NCBI GenBank assembly: GCA_030848545.1
Contig: JAVDCA010000021.1
Coordinates: forward strand, 62,001 to 126,000
Length of the DNA stretch: 64,000 nt
Origin: Astrobacterium formosum
GTDB taxonomy: Bacteria; Pseudomonadota; Alphaproteobacteria; Rhizobiales; Xanthobacteraceae
Direction of reading: 5' to 3'
This document shows positions 18,401 to 30,400 of this stretch, one piece after another. The position numbers were made by a program, and so were the translations under genes. The notes under the pieces are model-generated. The model had not been told where the DNA came from and did no database searches. It saw only the letters and a program-made list of their open reading frames with translations. The first letter of the stretch is position 1. Each line of letters opens with the position of its first letter.

Positions 18401-21400
18401 GCCAAATCGCGCCGTAGTCATTGTGCGCCACCGGCAGTTGATCGGCGACATTGCCGACGTGGACGGCGATCGACTGCACGTCGTTAAGGCTGCCATCGGA
18501 GACCTGGACATCGACGTCGTAGACGTTGTCGCCGCCCATATCGGTCGGGTTCTCGTAGTCCGGTGCGGCGACGAAAGACAGCGCGCCGGTCGACGGATTG
18601 ATGGTGAACTTCGCCGCGTCGACGCCGCCGGCGATCGAATAGGTCAGCGTCGCCGACTCCGGATCCGTCGCCGTGACGGTCGTCACATGCGTGTTGCTCT
18701 CGGCGACATTGGCCGTCGCCGTGGCACCGGCGCCGTCGGACGTGATGGTCGGCGCGTCGTTGACCGCTTCGACGGTCACCGGGATGGTGATCGTACGGCT
18801 CGCCGAATCCCCGTTCGCCGCCTCGGTCGCCGTCGCCGTGACGGTGAGATCGAAGGTCCCGTTGTAGTTCGCCACCGGCGTGATGGTCAGGTGGGTGAGA
18901 TCCCATCCCGTCACGTCGACCGACTGATTGCCGGCACTCGCCGCAAAGGAATGGCTGCCGTCGGACAGAACGGCGCCGGCGGGAATGCTGGAGATCACGA
19001 CCGCCAAGGTCTCCGAGCCATCCGTGTCGGCAAGTAAGGCCGCCAGGGACGGAATTGAGACCGCGGAATCTTCTGCGCTGTTCGGCAGGGCCGGAAGGCT
19101 GAACTGGCGTGCATAGATTTCATTGCCAGTCACGGACGGTGCGCCGTGCCAGGACGCGACCAGGCTGCCATCGGCAAGCTGAACGATCTCGGCGCCGCCG
19201 ATCGTGCCATCGAAATCCTGGTTGTCGACCGTGCTGCCGCTGATGCGGAACTCCGTGCCGACCTTCGATCCGTCCGCAGCGAAGCGTTGGCCATAGATGC
19301 CGGTATTGGAGCCGTCCTGACCGGTCGACACCCAGGAGATCAGGAACCCGCCATCCGCAAGACCGATCACCGTGGAGTTGGTCTGCTTGTCTGAAACGTA
19401 GGTATTGACCAGGAACTCGCCGCCGACAGTGGTGCCGTCCGAGGCATAGCGCTGGGCATACACGCCGTCGGACGAGCCGTCCTGTCCTGACGACGTCCAG
19501 GAAACGACGAATCCGCCGTTCTCGAGCGCGGCGATATCGGGCAGAGTCTTGGCGCCGGTCGGGTTAGTGTTCACCAGGAATTCGCCGCCGACGCGGACGC
19601 CCGTCGAACCGAACATCTGGGCGAAGATTCCGTTCGTGGACTGCCAGGCGATGACGAATCCGCCGCCCGCGAGACCGATGACCTCCGGAACCGTCTGGTT
19701 GCCGGCCGTCTGCGTGTTGACCGCGAATTCGGAGCCGTGGGCGACTCCGCTCGCATTGTAGATGCGAGCCTGGATTCCGTAATTACCGCCGTCCGCATTC
19801 TCGGCTTGCCATGTCACGACGAAGCCACCGCCGGCGAGCTCGGAAACCGAAGTAGAGTGTTGATTGCCAGCGGTCACCAGATTGTTGATCTGGAATTCGC
19901 CGCCGACTCTGGCACCGGCCGCATCGTAACGCTGCCCGAAGATGCCGTAATCGCTGCCGTCCAAGGCATTGGCCGAATACGTCGCGACAAAGCCGCCTCC
20001 GGCCAACCCGGTGACGGCACCGAACCGCTCATAATTTCCGGTCGTCGCGTTGACCACGAATTCCGACCCAGACGGAGTGCCATCGGCGTTGTAGATCTGG
20101 GCGAACATGTCGTCGGCGGAGATCTGGTTACGTGTCACCCAGGTCACCAGGAAACGGCCATCCGAAAGCGCGGTCACCGCCGCGCTGTTCTGCGATACCC
20201 CGCCCGTGAATGTGTTCACGCGGAATTCGGCGCCTGCCGGCGTCGGGGTGGGGTCGGACACGGCAACGTTGATGGCCGGTTGGTCCGCCACCGGGGTCAC
20301 CGTGACATTGACGGTCGCGGTCGAACCGCCATTGAGCGTGTAGGTGAAGCTCGTATCGCCCGAAAAATTCGCCGCCGGCTGGAAGGTCAGGCCGGTGCCG
20401 CCGCCGGTGATGAGGACGGTGCCGTGTGCGGACTGGCTGACCGAGGTGATCGTCTTCGGTCCGCCGTCGTTGTCCGTGTCGTTGGCGAAGACGTCGATCG
20501 TCACCGGACCGGCGTCCTCGGCGACGCTCACCGTATCTCCCACCGCCACCGGCAGTTCGTCGACGCTGTCGACCTTGACGGTGGCATGGACGGTATTGGA
20601 GTTCGCGTCGCCGTCGCCGACCGTGATCTCGAACTGGCGGTCGACGGTCGACGGCTGTTCACTGGTGTTGCGGAAAGTGAGGCTCTCGAGCAGGTACTCC
20701 CAGTTCGCCTTGGAGGTGTTGCCGGAGAACGTCACCGTCAAGGCACCGGCGGCGAGCGTCGCCGTCCAGGAGAACATGCCGAACAGCGAGCCGCCGCCGC
20801 CGGCCGCGAAGGTCGTTCCGAAGAGGCTCAGTTCGTCGCCCGCCTGGGCATTGGTGAGCACGACCGTGGCCGAGCGGATATTGGCGTCGTCGATGTCGAC
20901 GATGTCGGCTCCGGCGAGGATCGCGACGGCGGCGCCACCGTCTTCGAAAGTGTTCGGGCCGCTGTAGGCGACGTTGACGTTGTCGATGCGGACCCAATCG
21001 AAATCGCCGCCGCCGTAATCGAGGCCGTTCGTGGCCGTGAAGCGGATCGTCGTCGTCGCCGACGCGTACGCGGATATATCGAAGCTCGCGGTCTGGAACG
21101 CGGCGTCGTCGAAGGCGCCGCCGCCAATGACGCCGATCTGGGTGAAATTCACCCCGTCGGACGACACCTCGACGATCACCTGGTCGTCGGCCGATTCGAG
21201 CTGCACCCGCTGGTAGTCGAAGGTCAGCGTCGCCGACGTCATGCCGGCGAGATCGAGCGTACGGGCGATCGACGAGGAGGCGTCGTCGCTGTCGGTCAAC
21301 TCGATGTACTGGTTGAAGGCGTAGTCGGTCTGGTGGGTGATGTCGCCGCCATTGGCGGCGCCGTCGTCGCCGGTTTCCGTCCAATTGGTCGTCCAGATGT

Positions 21401-24400
21401 TGGGCGAACCGGACGCCCCCGAATAGCCGCCGCCGAGATCGTCGCCGATGCGGCCGCCGACCGCGAGCACCGGCGCATCGTTGGTACCGTGGATCGTCAC
21501 CGTGACGGTGCGGGTGGTGCCGTCGACGGAGGCGACCGTGAAGGAGTCGCTCGCCGTCTCCCCGTTCCCGAGCGCCTGCACCTGGCTCGACGCATTGTCG
21601 AGCACGTAGGTCCAGTGGCCGGCCGCGGTCACCGAGAAGTGCCCGTAGCCGTTGCTGCCGGCAGTATCGGTCTGGCCGACGAAGGCGGCTTGGCCGGCAT
21701 CCGGGTCCACGATCGTCAGGTCGCCGGAGGCGACGATGCCGGATGGCACGGTGGTATGCACCAGGATATTGTTGATACCGAAATTCTCGTCGGCGTGGTC
21801 CTGATCGAGCGTATCGCCGAAGCCGAGGGTCACGCTCGATCCGAAGCCCGTGCCGGTGATCGTGACGTGATAGACACGGCCCTCGCTGATGGTGGTCGGG
21901 CCGGTGATCGTATAGGCGGCGTTGATCGCGCCGAGCGAGATGATCCCCGAGGTCGGGCTGGCCGGGTTGAGTCCCGCATTGGGGTAGAAACTCAGAGCTT
22001 CACTTCCGTTCAGATAAACGCGAATCTTCTCGAGGCCATCCCAGGTTCTGATCGCCAGGAAGTCGAACTCGATGGTGGTCGGCCCACCGGAGGGGACTGC
22101 CACGACCTTCGAGATGGACTGGCTGCCCCTGATATCGTTGTTCTCCGTGATGTAGTTGTTGCCGGCGAGCGTTACGGCTACGTAGCCGTTGGTCCAGCCG
22201 CCGTCGCTGCCCAGTGTCGACGACTCGAAGTCGCTCGTATAGGTCTGGACGTGGCCCCCGACGGCGTCCTCGGTCACCGAGCCGCTGTCCGTGCCGCCGA
22301 TGACCGCAGGATCCGCCTCCGGCGTGACGGTGAGCGCCACCGTGTCGGTATCCGCCGAATACGGCGTCGTGCCGCCGAAGGATACCGGCGCCGGCGCGAG
22401 GCCCTGGAAGCCGCCGCTGCGGTCGGAAGCGTGGAACGTGATGGCGTCGTCGATGGCACCGCTGAAGTTCGCGGCCGGCTTGATGTAGATGCGGCCGGTC
22501 GGCGCGAGATAAAGCGCGTTGGCGCCGAGGCTCGTGACCGCCTGCCAGAAGTTGCCGCCGTCGTTGGACCAGTAGAGCGTGCCGGCGGCGGCGTTGAAGC
22601 CGGTGATCACGATGCCGGGCGGGTAGCTCGCCGAAGCGTCGGGATCGACGACGTTGCCGAGACTGCCCGGATCGGCGAGGCTCGACACCGGAACGCCTAC
22701 GGCGCCGGACGGGAAGCCCGCATCCTCGGCGACGGTCATCACCAGCGCCTTGTCGACGAGAACGGGGGCGTCGTTGACGCCCGTCACCAAGACCTGGAGC
22801 TGGTTGTAGGCGGTATCGGCGCCGTTGCCATGCAGGTTGTAGCCGACCGCGATGGTCGCGGAGGCGCCATTGGCCAGCTTGTCCCAGGCACTGGCGACGA
22901 GCTCGACCCGGATTTCGTTCTGGGGCGTGACCGTGATGGTGAACAGCCCGGAACCTTCCGCGTTCACCCACATGCTCGAGCCCGGACCGTTGAGATTGTC
23001 GACCCGGACCATCCCGAGGGTGACGTTGTCGGCGGAGCCGGCGTCACGATCGAGCTTGTCGTTGCCGAGCACCGCGAAGCTCTTCGCGGTGCTGTCCTCC
23101 GACATACTGCCAGTGTCCATCAGCGCCTGCGGCAAGTCGTTGGCGCCGATCAGATTGACCGTATAGACCGCATCGCGGCTGAGCCCGCCGTCGTCCGTCA
23201 CCCTCATGGTGAAGGTTTCCGACGCCGGCCCGGTCAAGGCCTCGATGGCGCCGTCGATGGGCACGTAGGTGTAGGCACCGCTCGCATGGTCGAGATAGAA
23301 CGTGCCGTAGGTGCCGACTTTGGCGACGTCATAGGACACGGAGTTGACTACGTAGGTGCCGGCAGTCCCGTCGGTGAGACTGTAGGTGGCGGCGTCCACC
23401 GTGTCGCGATCGCTCGACGACAGAACGCCGGTGGCGGCCGTGAAGGTGTCGTCGGCGCTCGTGTCGGTGTAGGTCACGCCGGCAGGCGTCGCCGTCAATG
23501 TCGGCGTGTCGTTCGCCCCGGTGAGGTCGACCGTGAAGGCCCGGTCGACGGTGGCGTTGGCCGAGTCCGTCACCGTCAGGGTGAAGGTTTCCTGGGCCGT
23601 GGACGTCAACCCCTCGATGGCGCCGTCATTTGGAACGAAGATGTAGGCGCCGCTGATGCTGTTGACGTAGAGCGTCCCGTAGGAGCCCGTCGCCGCGACG
23701 TCGTAGGAGCCGGCGCCGACCGTGTAGCTGCCCGGAGTGCCGCCCGATACCCCGTAGGTCTTGGTGTCGCCCGCGTCCGCATCGGTCGCGCTCAGCGTTC
23801 CGGCCCAGGCGCTGAAAGCGTCGTCCGCCGCCGTGTCCACATAGCTCACGCCATTCAGGGTAGCCGACAGGACCGGGATGTCGTTGGCACCGGTGATGTG
23901 GACGCTCAGCGTCGACGCCACGGAGCCGTTGTAGACGTCCTTGACCACGACGTCGAAGGTGTCGGTGACCGAATGCCCGGCCGTCAGGGCGTCGAAAGCG
24001 GCGTTGGCGATGTAGGTGTAGCTGCCATTGTCCGCGATCGTGAGCGTGCCGTAGGTGCCGTGGGCAACGACGCCGACCGGCGTCACCGAGAGCGGGCTCA
24101 CATCGGCGGCGCCCTTCACGGTCGCGACCCCGAATGGATCGGCGTCGATGTCGGCGCCGTTGCCGGCGACCAGCAGATTGCCGGTGGCGACCCCGGTGCC
24201 GGCTTCCTTGGCGGCGGTGTCGGCGACTTCCGTGGTCACCGCCGACATGGTCGGCGCGTCGTTGACGCCGCCGACCGAGACCAAGAGCTGGTTGCCGCCG
24301 TAGAGATAGTCGTTCGGCTGATCACCGTGCAGCGAATAGAAGACCGTGATGGTGACCGGGTTGGTGTAGGCCCGCAGCTTGTCCCAATCGGATCCGGTCA

Positions 24401-27400
24401 GGTCGACCTGGATGTCGTTGCCCGACAGGCTGACCTCGACGTCTTCGGCCGTGATCCCGTAGGCGCCGCCGCCGGACACGACGATCGAACCGATGGTGAC
24501 GTTGTTGGGCGCGCCCGCGTCCGGATCGGTGCGGTCGTTGCCGACGACGTTGAAGGTCTTCGGGGCGTCGTCCTCGCCCATGGTCGCGGTGTCCATGAAC
24601 GCGGTCGGCACGTCGTTGGCGCCGGTGACGTCGAAGGTCAGCGTCGCCGTTGCGGTAGCGCCACCGGTGTCCTGCGCCGTGTACGTGAACACGTCGCTCC
24701 CATGCACGCCGAGGGGCAGCGCCTGCGCGGCGGCTTTGTTGGGCGTGTAGCTGTAGGTGCCGTCGGCCTTGATGCTGAGGTCGCCATAGGTGCCGTGCAC
24801 GATGGTGGCAGGGCCGGCGGTGACCGCCGTGGCGGTGCCGTTGGTGCCCGCCAAGACGGCACTCACAACCAATGTGGCGGCGTCGCCGTTGTCCCGGTCT
24901 CCGTCGTTGCCGAGCACGCCGGCCGTCCGCGTCGCCGCGGCGACGGTCACGTCTTCGGTGACCGAAACAGTTTCACTCGCCGGCGTCGGCGTATCGTTGA
25001 CGCTCTCCACCGTCACCAGCAGTTGCGCCGGGGCACTGGTCGCGCTGGGCGCCGTTCCGTCCTGCGCCGTCGCCGTCACCGCCAGGGTGACAGCGCCGTT
25101 GAAGTCGTGGTCGGGAATGAAAGTCAAGCCGGCGAGCTGAGCGGGCGTGAGAACCCACACGCCGCCGCCCTGGTCGGCGCCCGCCGACAGCGTGCCGTTG
25201 ACGACACCCGCGATGGTGACGGCGGTGATCGTCTCCGGTGTGCCGACGAGATCGCTCACGGCGGCGGTGATGTCGAGCACGATGCCGGGCGAGTCCTCCG
25301 GCCCGGCCGCCGGCGCGACCGTCACCACCGGCGTATCAGTCACCGGTGCGACGTCGAACGTGATCGTGTTCGGCGTCGGGTCGGTATTTGCGCCGCCTCC
25401 GGACAGCGAGCCGCTGTCCTGCACCTGGAAGGTGAAGGATGCGTATCCGTCGCCGCTGGCGTCCGCCGCCGGCTCGAACACGAGGCGACCAGCCTGGATA
25501 TCGGCGAGCGAGACAACGTAGCCGGCGACGACTGCGACACCATTGTTGGTCAGCGTGCCGGCACCGGGAATCGTTGAGATGACGACGCCGGTGAACGAGT
25601 CCGGCGGATTGTCGCGGGTATCGGAGAAGCCGAAATCGGCCGCCGTGAAGACGTGGGTGCCGTCCTCCAGGAGCGTGACGGTCTTGTCCGCGCCGGCCGG
25701 CGAGTCGGCGACGGGCGCCACCTGGATCGTCAGAGTATTGTCGATGGTGACGTTGGGATCGCTCTCGTCGCCGTCGCCGTCAGTGATGATGTAGGCGAAG
25801 CCGGTGGAGCCGGCGAAATCGGCAGCGGCAGTGAAGCTCCAGTTGCCCTGGGCGTCGAAGGTGTAGACGCCGACCCCGGCAAGCGTGAACTGGAAGTCGC
25901 CGCCGCCGATGTCCATCCCGTCGGTGGCGATGATCTTCCAGGTCGCGCCGTGGTCGAACGACACCTTGGTGAGCGTGGCGCCATCGGCACCGACGACGTC
26001 GTTCGTCATCACGTTGCCGGAATGGACACCGCTGTCCTCGTCGAAGGACACCGGATCGTCCTTGATGGCGGTCGGGCCGTCGTCATCGAAGCGGATGGTC
26101 AGTTGCGTCGGCGTGCTCGAACGCACATCTGCGTCTCCGTCCATCGAGGTCGCCGTGACGAAGACGATATTGGCGCCCTGGCCGGCGACCTGGAGGGTGA
26201 TCGCGTCGTCATTGTCGGTCCCGTCGGGGTGCTTGATGGCGAGATACTGCGCCAGCGACAGGGTGCCGGTGCCCGAGATCGCCAGCGCGAACGCGACGGC
26301 GCCGCTCGGATTGGGCTGGTCGGTGCCGCTGATGTCGAAGCCGACACGGCCGACCACGAGGCCGTTTTCGGTATAGAGATGGATGCGGTGGCCGGTGGCA
26401 GTGTCGAACAGGTTGGTGGCCTGGCCGGAGAACGACGCACCGGCCGCGGTCGTGAGCGCCAGGGTCGTGCCGCTCGGGGCTTGGCCGTCGGCGCCGTAAT
26501 CGACGGCGACGCTGACGGCGCCGGCGCGCTCGGCGTAGCCGATGGCCGTGCCCAGGCCGTTGAACACGGCGAGCGGGCCGGTGACGTCCTGTTCGGCGTC
26601 GGCATCTGCGGGTGCGTCGGTGTCGGGCCCGCCGGTGCCGGGACCGTCGGGCGGCGCGCCGTCGTTCCAGCCTTGCAGGCCGGTGGATTCGTCGTGAATC
26701 AGCGTCGCGGTGTCGCCGACACCGACCGCGTTGACGGTGACGACCGGCACCCGCGGGGCATCGTCGACGATCGTGACCGTGAGCGATGCAGGAACGGACG
26801 CGTAGCCGTCCGGATCGACAGCAACCACGGAGAACTGCTGGGCGTCCGCGCCCGCGACCGAGTGGTCGGCATTGTCTTCGAGCGTATAGCGGTAGGTGAC
26901 CGTGCCGGAGGGCGCATCGTATCCGGTGATCTCCAGCTTGCCGGTCGCGTCGTCGAAGACGAGGCGCGGCGAAGCGCTGCTGGCCGCCATGAGCTGCGCC
27001 AGCGTAACCGTCACGGTGGCCGCCGCCGCATTGGAGAACCGGACCTCGGTCAGGCCGTCGGTCGAGGCGATCTTGATGGTGCCGGTGCCGATTTCGGTGC
27101 CGTCGCTATTGTTGCCCGGGTTGGCATCGGCGTTCTCGCCCGAGCCGGCTGGTTCAAGACCACGGGCCGGCAGCCCTTTCTCGTCGACGCTCGTTCCGGT
27201 GACGGTCAGCACCGGCACGGATTCCAGATGCACCGTCAGGGCGTGGGAATTGGCGTCGCCGTCGCCATCGGTCGCCGTGACCTGGAACTGGAGGTCCTGG
27301 TCGTCCGGCGGCAGCGGCATGGTTTTGCCGGTCAAGCCGGTAACCTGCATGGACGGCGTACCACCGCCGCTTGTCGTCGTCGTGACCTCGATACGCGTGA

Positions 27401-30400
27401 AGGCAGCGGCCGGATCGATGGTCAGCGTGTTGGTGCCGTTGTTCGGGTAAGAGCCCGGGACGCTGGACGAAGCCACGAGGTTGTTATTGGCGTCATAGGC
27501 TTTCCAAGACACTGACACGGTGCCGTCACCGAAGACATCGGCATTCACCTGCAAATTGAGGGTGACGACGTCCATCGGATTGGCGAACGTAACTCCGAAC
27601 TTCTCGTTGTTGGTGATGTAGTCGTTGTTGATGCCGGCGCCGAGACCGGACGCGTTGCCGACGCCGAATCCACCGTCAAAGGCGGTCAGGCTGGTGTTGA
27701 ACGGATTGATCCCCGTGAAGGTGACTTCACCGAACGTATAGTCGCCGCTGTTGCCGCCCGCGAACTGGCTGGCGGTCACCGTCACCGCGTGGGCCGTGCT
27801 CGGCCACGCCTGGTGCAGCACGAAACTGTAGCCGTCCGCGCCCAGCGTCGGGTCGATCGTCAGGGTGTAGAGCGGGCTACCGTTGTAGCTCGCCTCCAGC
27901 GTGTGCCCGTCGCCGGACAGAGTCGTGGTGACGCCCGCGATCGTCGGCCAGCCGGTGATCTTGAGAGCGCCGAAACCGTCGTTGCCGTACGACACCGCGA
28001 TGTCGCCCGTGACAGACACCGCGCTCGGCCAGTTCATGGCGAGGCCCTTGGTGTCGACGGCGGTGACGACGGCGCCGTCGTCTTCGAAACGGATATGGCT
28101 GCCGAGGTCGGCTGCGGCCGAAGTGTGGTCGCCGTCGGCGTCGTCCAGCGTCACTTTGAGCGACACCGCCCCGTTGGCGATGGTGGCGGCGGAACTGCCG
28201 CTTTCGTCGGCATCGTTGGCATCGTTGTGCTCGATGGTGCGGTACTGCGCCACGGTGACCTCACCCGTGGCGCCATTGACGCCGATGACGAACACGGTCT
28301 GGCCCGACGCGTTCTTGCCGACGATGTTGCCGCCGGCCTGCGAAAGCGCGATCGCCTCATTGGTGACCGCGTCGACGAGCCCGGACGCGGTGTTGTTGAG
28401 GACGAGCGCATAGGCCTTGCCGCCGCTCACCGGCTGGTCGGCGCCCATCTTCGAAGTGTCGGAGAAGATCGTGCCGGAACTGATCGCCAGCAGGGCGCCG
28501 ACGCCGAACGGATCGGTCTTGCCGGCCTCGTCGCCGCCGTTGGCATCGACGTCGGACGGACTGCCGTCGCGGGTCTCGTCGAGGTTGAGGTAGCCGGTCA
28601 CGGAGATGGCGGCGACCGGCGTATCGTCGACCACCCGCACCGTGAAGGTGTTGGCGGTCAGCCCGATGGTGTCGCCATCATTGTCCGAGAAGCGGATGAT
28701 GGAAGAGAAGTCGAGCGTCGCGACGTTCTCGATGCTTTGGCCCTCGACCGACGAATGATCGATCTGGTCGAGCAGCGTGAAGGTGTAGTCGCCGTCGGCG
28801 GTGACCTTGAGGGTGAACACCTGCCGTTCGCCGGCGTCGTATTGCTGGTTCTCGTTGGCGTCCACATAGCCGAGCAGCGTGTCGAGGCGCATATCCGCGT
28901 CGGCGCTGTCGGCGACCTGGTAGGAAATCACCGCGCCGTTCGACTTGAGCACCGGCAGGCCGCCGGTGTCGGCGGCAAGCGCGAAGCTGCCGCGCCAGGC
29001 AAACGGTACGCCGAGGATCGCATCGGTCGCGGTCTCGTCGGCGCCGACGCTCACCAGCCCGCGCAGGTTGCCGGTCGCCGTCGCGGTGGTGAAGTTCAGG
29101 ACCGGGAAACCGCCCACCACGAAATCGTCGTCGACGTCCGGGCTGGCGGAATCGTCCTCGACGCCGCCGGCGAGTTCTTCCTCCTCGACCGTCCCGACGA
29201 CGACGGGGCCCGCCTTCTGGACCGGCGTATCGTCGATCACGTCGACGACGAAGCTGCCGTCGGCGAGATGAACGGTGTCGTCGTCCGCGTCTGTCACCTT
29301 GATGGCGGGGGACAGATCGAGCGACAGCGTATCCTCGATCGACGCCCCGGCCGGATCGGCGTGATCGATCTGGTCGAGCTGAACATAGGTGAAGATGTCG
29401 TTGACGTTCACGTCGAGCGGGTTCAAGTCGCTGAGCGCGACTCCGAACACCAGCCTCTCGCCGGCGTCGTACTGGTGGTTGCCGTTCGCATCCGCATAGC
29501 CGACCAGATACTCGTATCCGAGAAGTTCCTGCAGGTCGTAGCGCACGGTGTGGCCGTGCGAGGTGACGACGTCGCCGCCGACGGTGCGCACCGCGGTGTT
29601 CTCGATCGACTGGTCGAACGCGAAGCTGATCTTGTCGTCGGCACCGCCCTTGACCAGCGCGGACAGCGAACCGGACGCGATGGCCGACGTGGTGCCGGGG
29701 CCGCTTTCGTCGTGGTCCGCTTCGGGGGCCGCGTCCTCGTTGCCGTGGCCCATGTCGCCGAGCAACGACAGCAGGGAGGCGTTGTTCTCCTCTTCTACCG
29801 TGACCGACACCTTCGCGCCGACCACCACTTCGGGCGCATCGTCGACGACGGTGAGGACGAAGTTGCCGCTGCCGAGGTCGATGACGTCGCCGTCGCTGTC
29901 CGTATAGATGACGAATTTCGACAGGTCGAGCGCGATGGTGTCGCCATTGGCGCCGGTGTGGTCGATCTGATCGAACAGGCGCAGATCGTAGGCGCCGAGT
30001 ACACCCAGCGCGCCCGAGTCGGCGACCGACAACGACATCACCAGGCGGCCGTCGTGGGCGAAGAAGCCCATCACGGTGCCCAGCTCGTCGATCTCGAGCA
30101 CGCGCACGTGGTCGATCTTGTCGCCGTTCGAGAACCAGTTCAGGCCCGCCAGCAACTCGCCGGCGCGTGCGGCAGAGACGACGCCGAAATGGCCGAACTC
30201 ATCGGCGCCGCCATTGACGGTGTTGTGGCCGATGATCTCGTTCAGGAAACCCTGGTGCGAAGTCGTCTTCAGGATCGGGTCCGTCTCGGAGCCCGGGCTG
30301 GTGCCGATCGAACCCTGCCAGGGAATGATCTCGAACAGGTCGTCGATCCATGCCGCGTTGTAGTCGGCGAGATCGTCTTCGTCGAGCGTGATGGCGATGG

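Noticed and set aside
19737-25577. A 1,946-codon plus-strand frame antisense to the adhesin
   Set aside because: It lies wholly inside the adhesin gene and is rich in Arg, Gly, Val and Asp as expected for the mirror of a GC-rich repeat gene. No signal, motif or ribosome-binding site. It is a codon-bias shadow.
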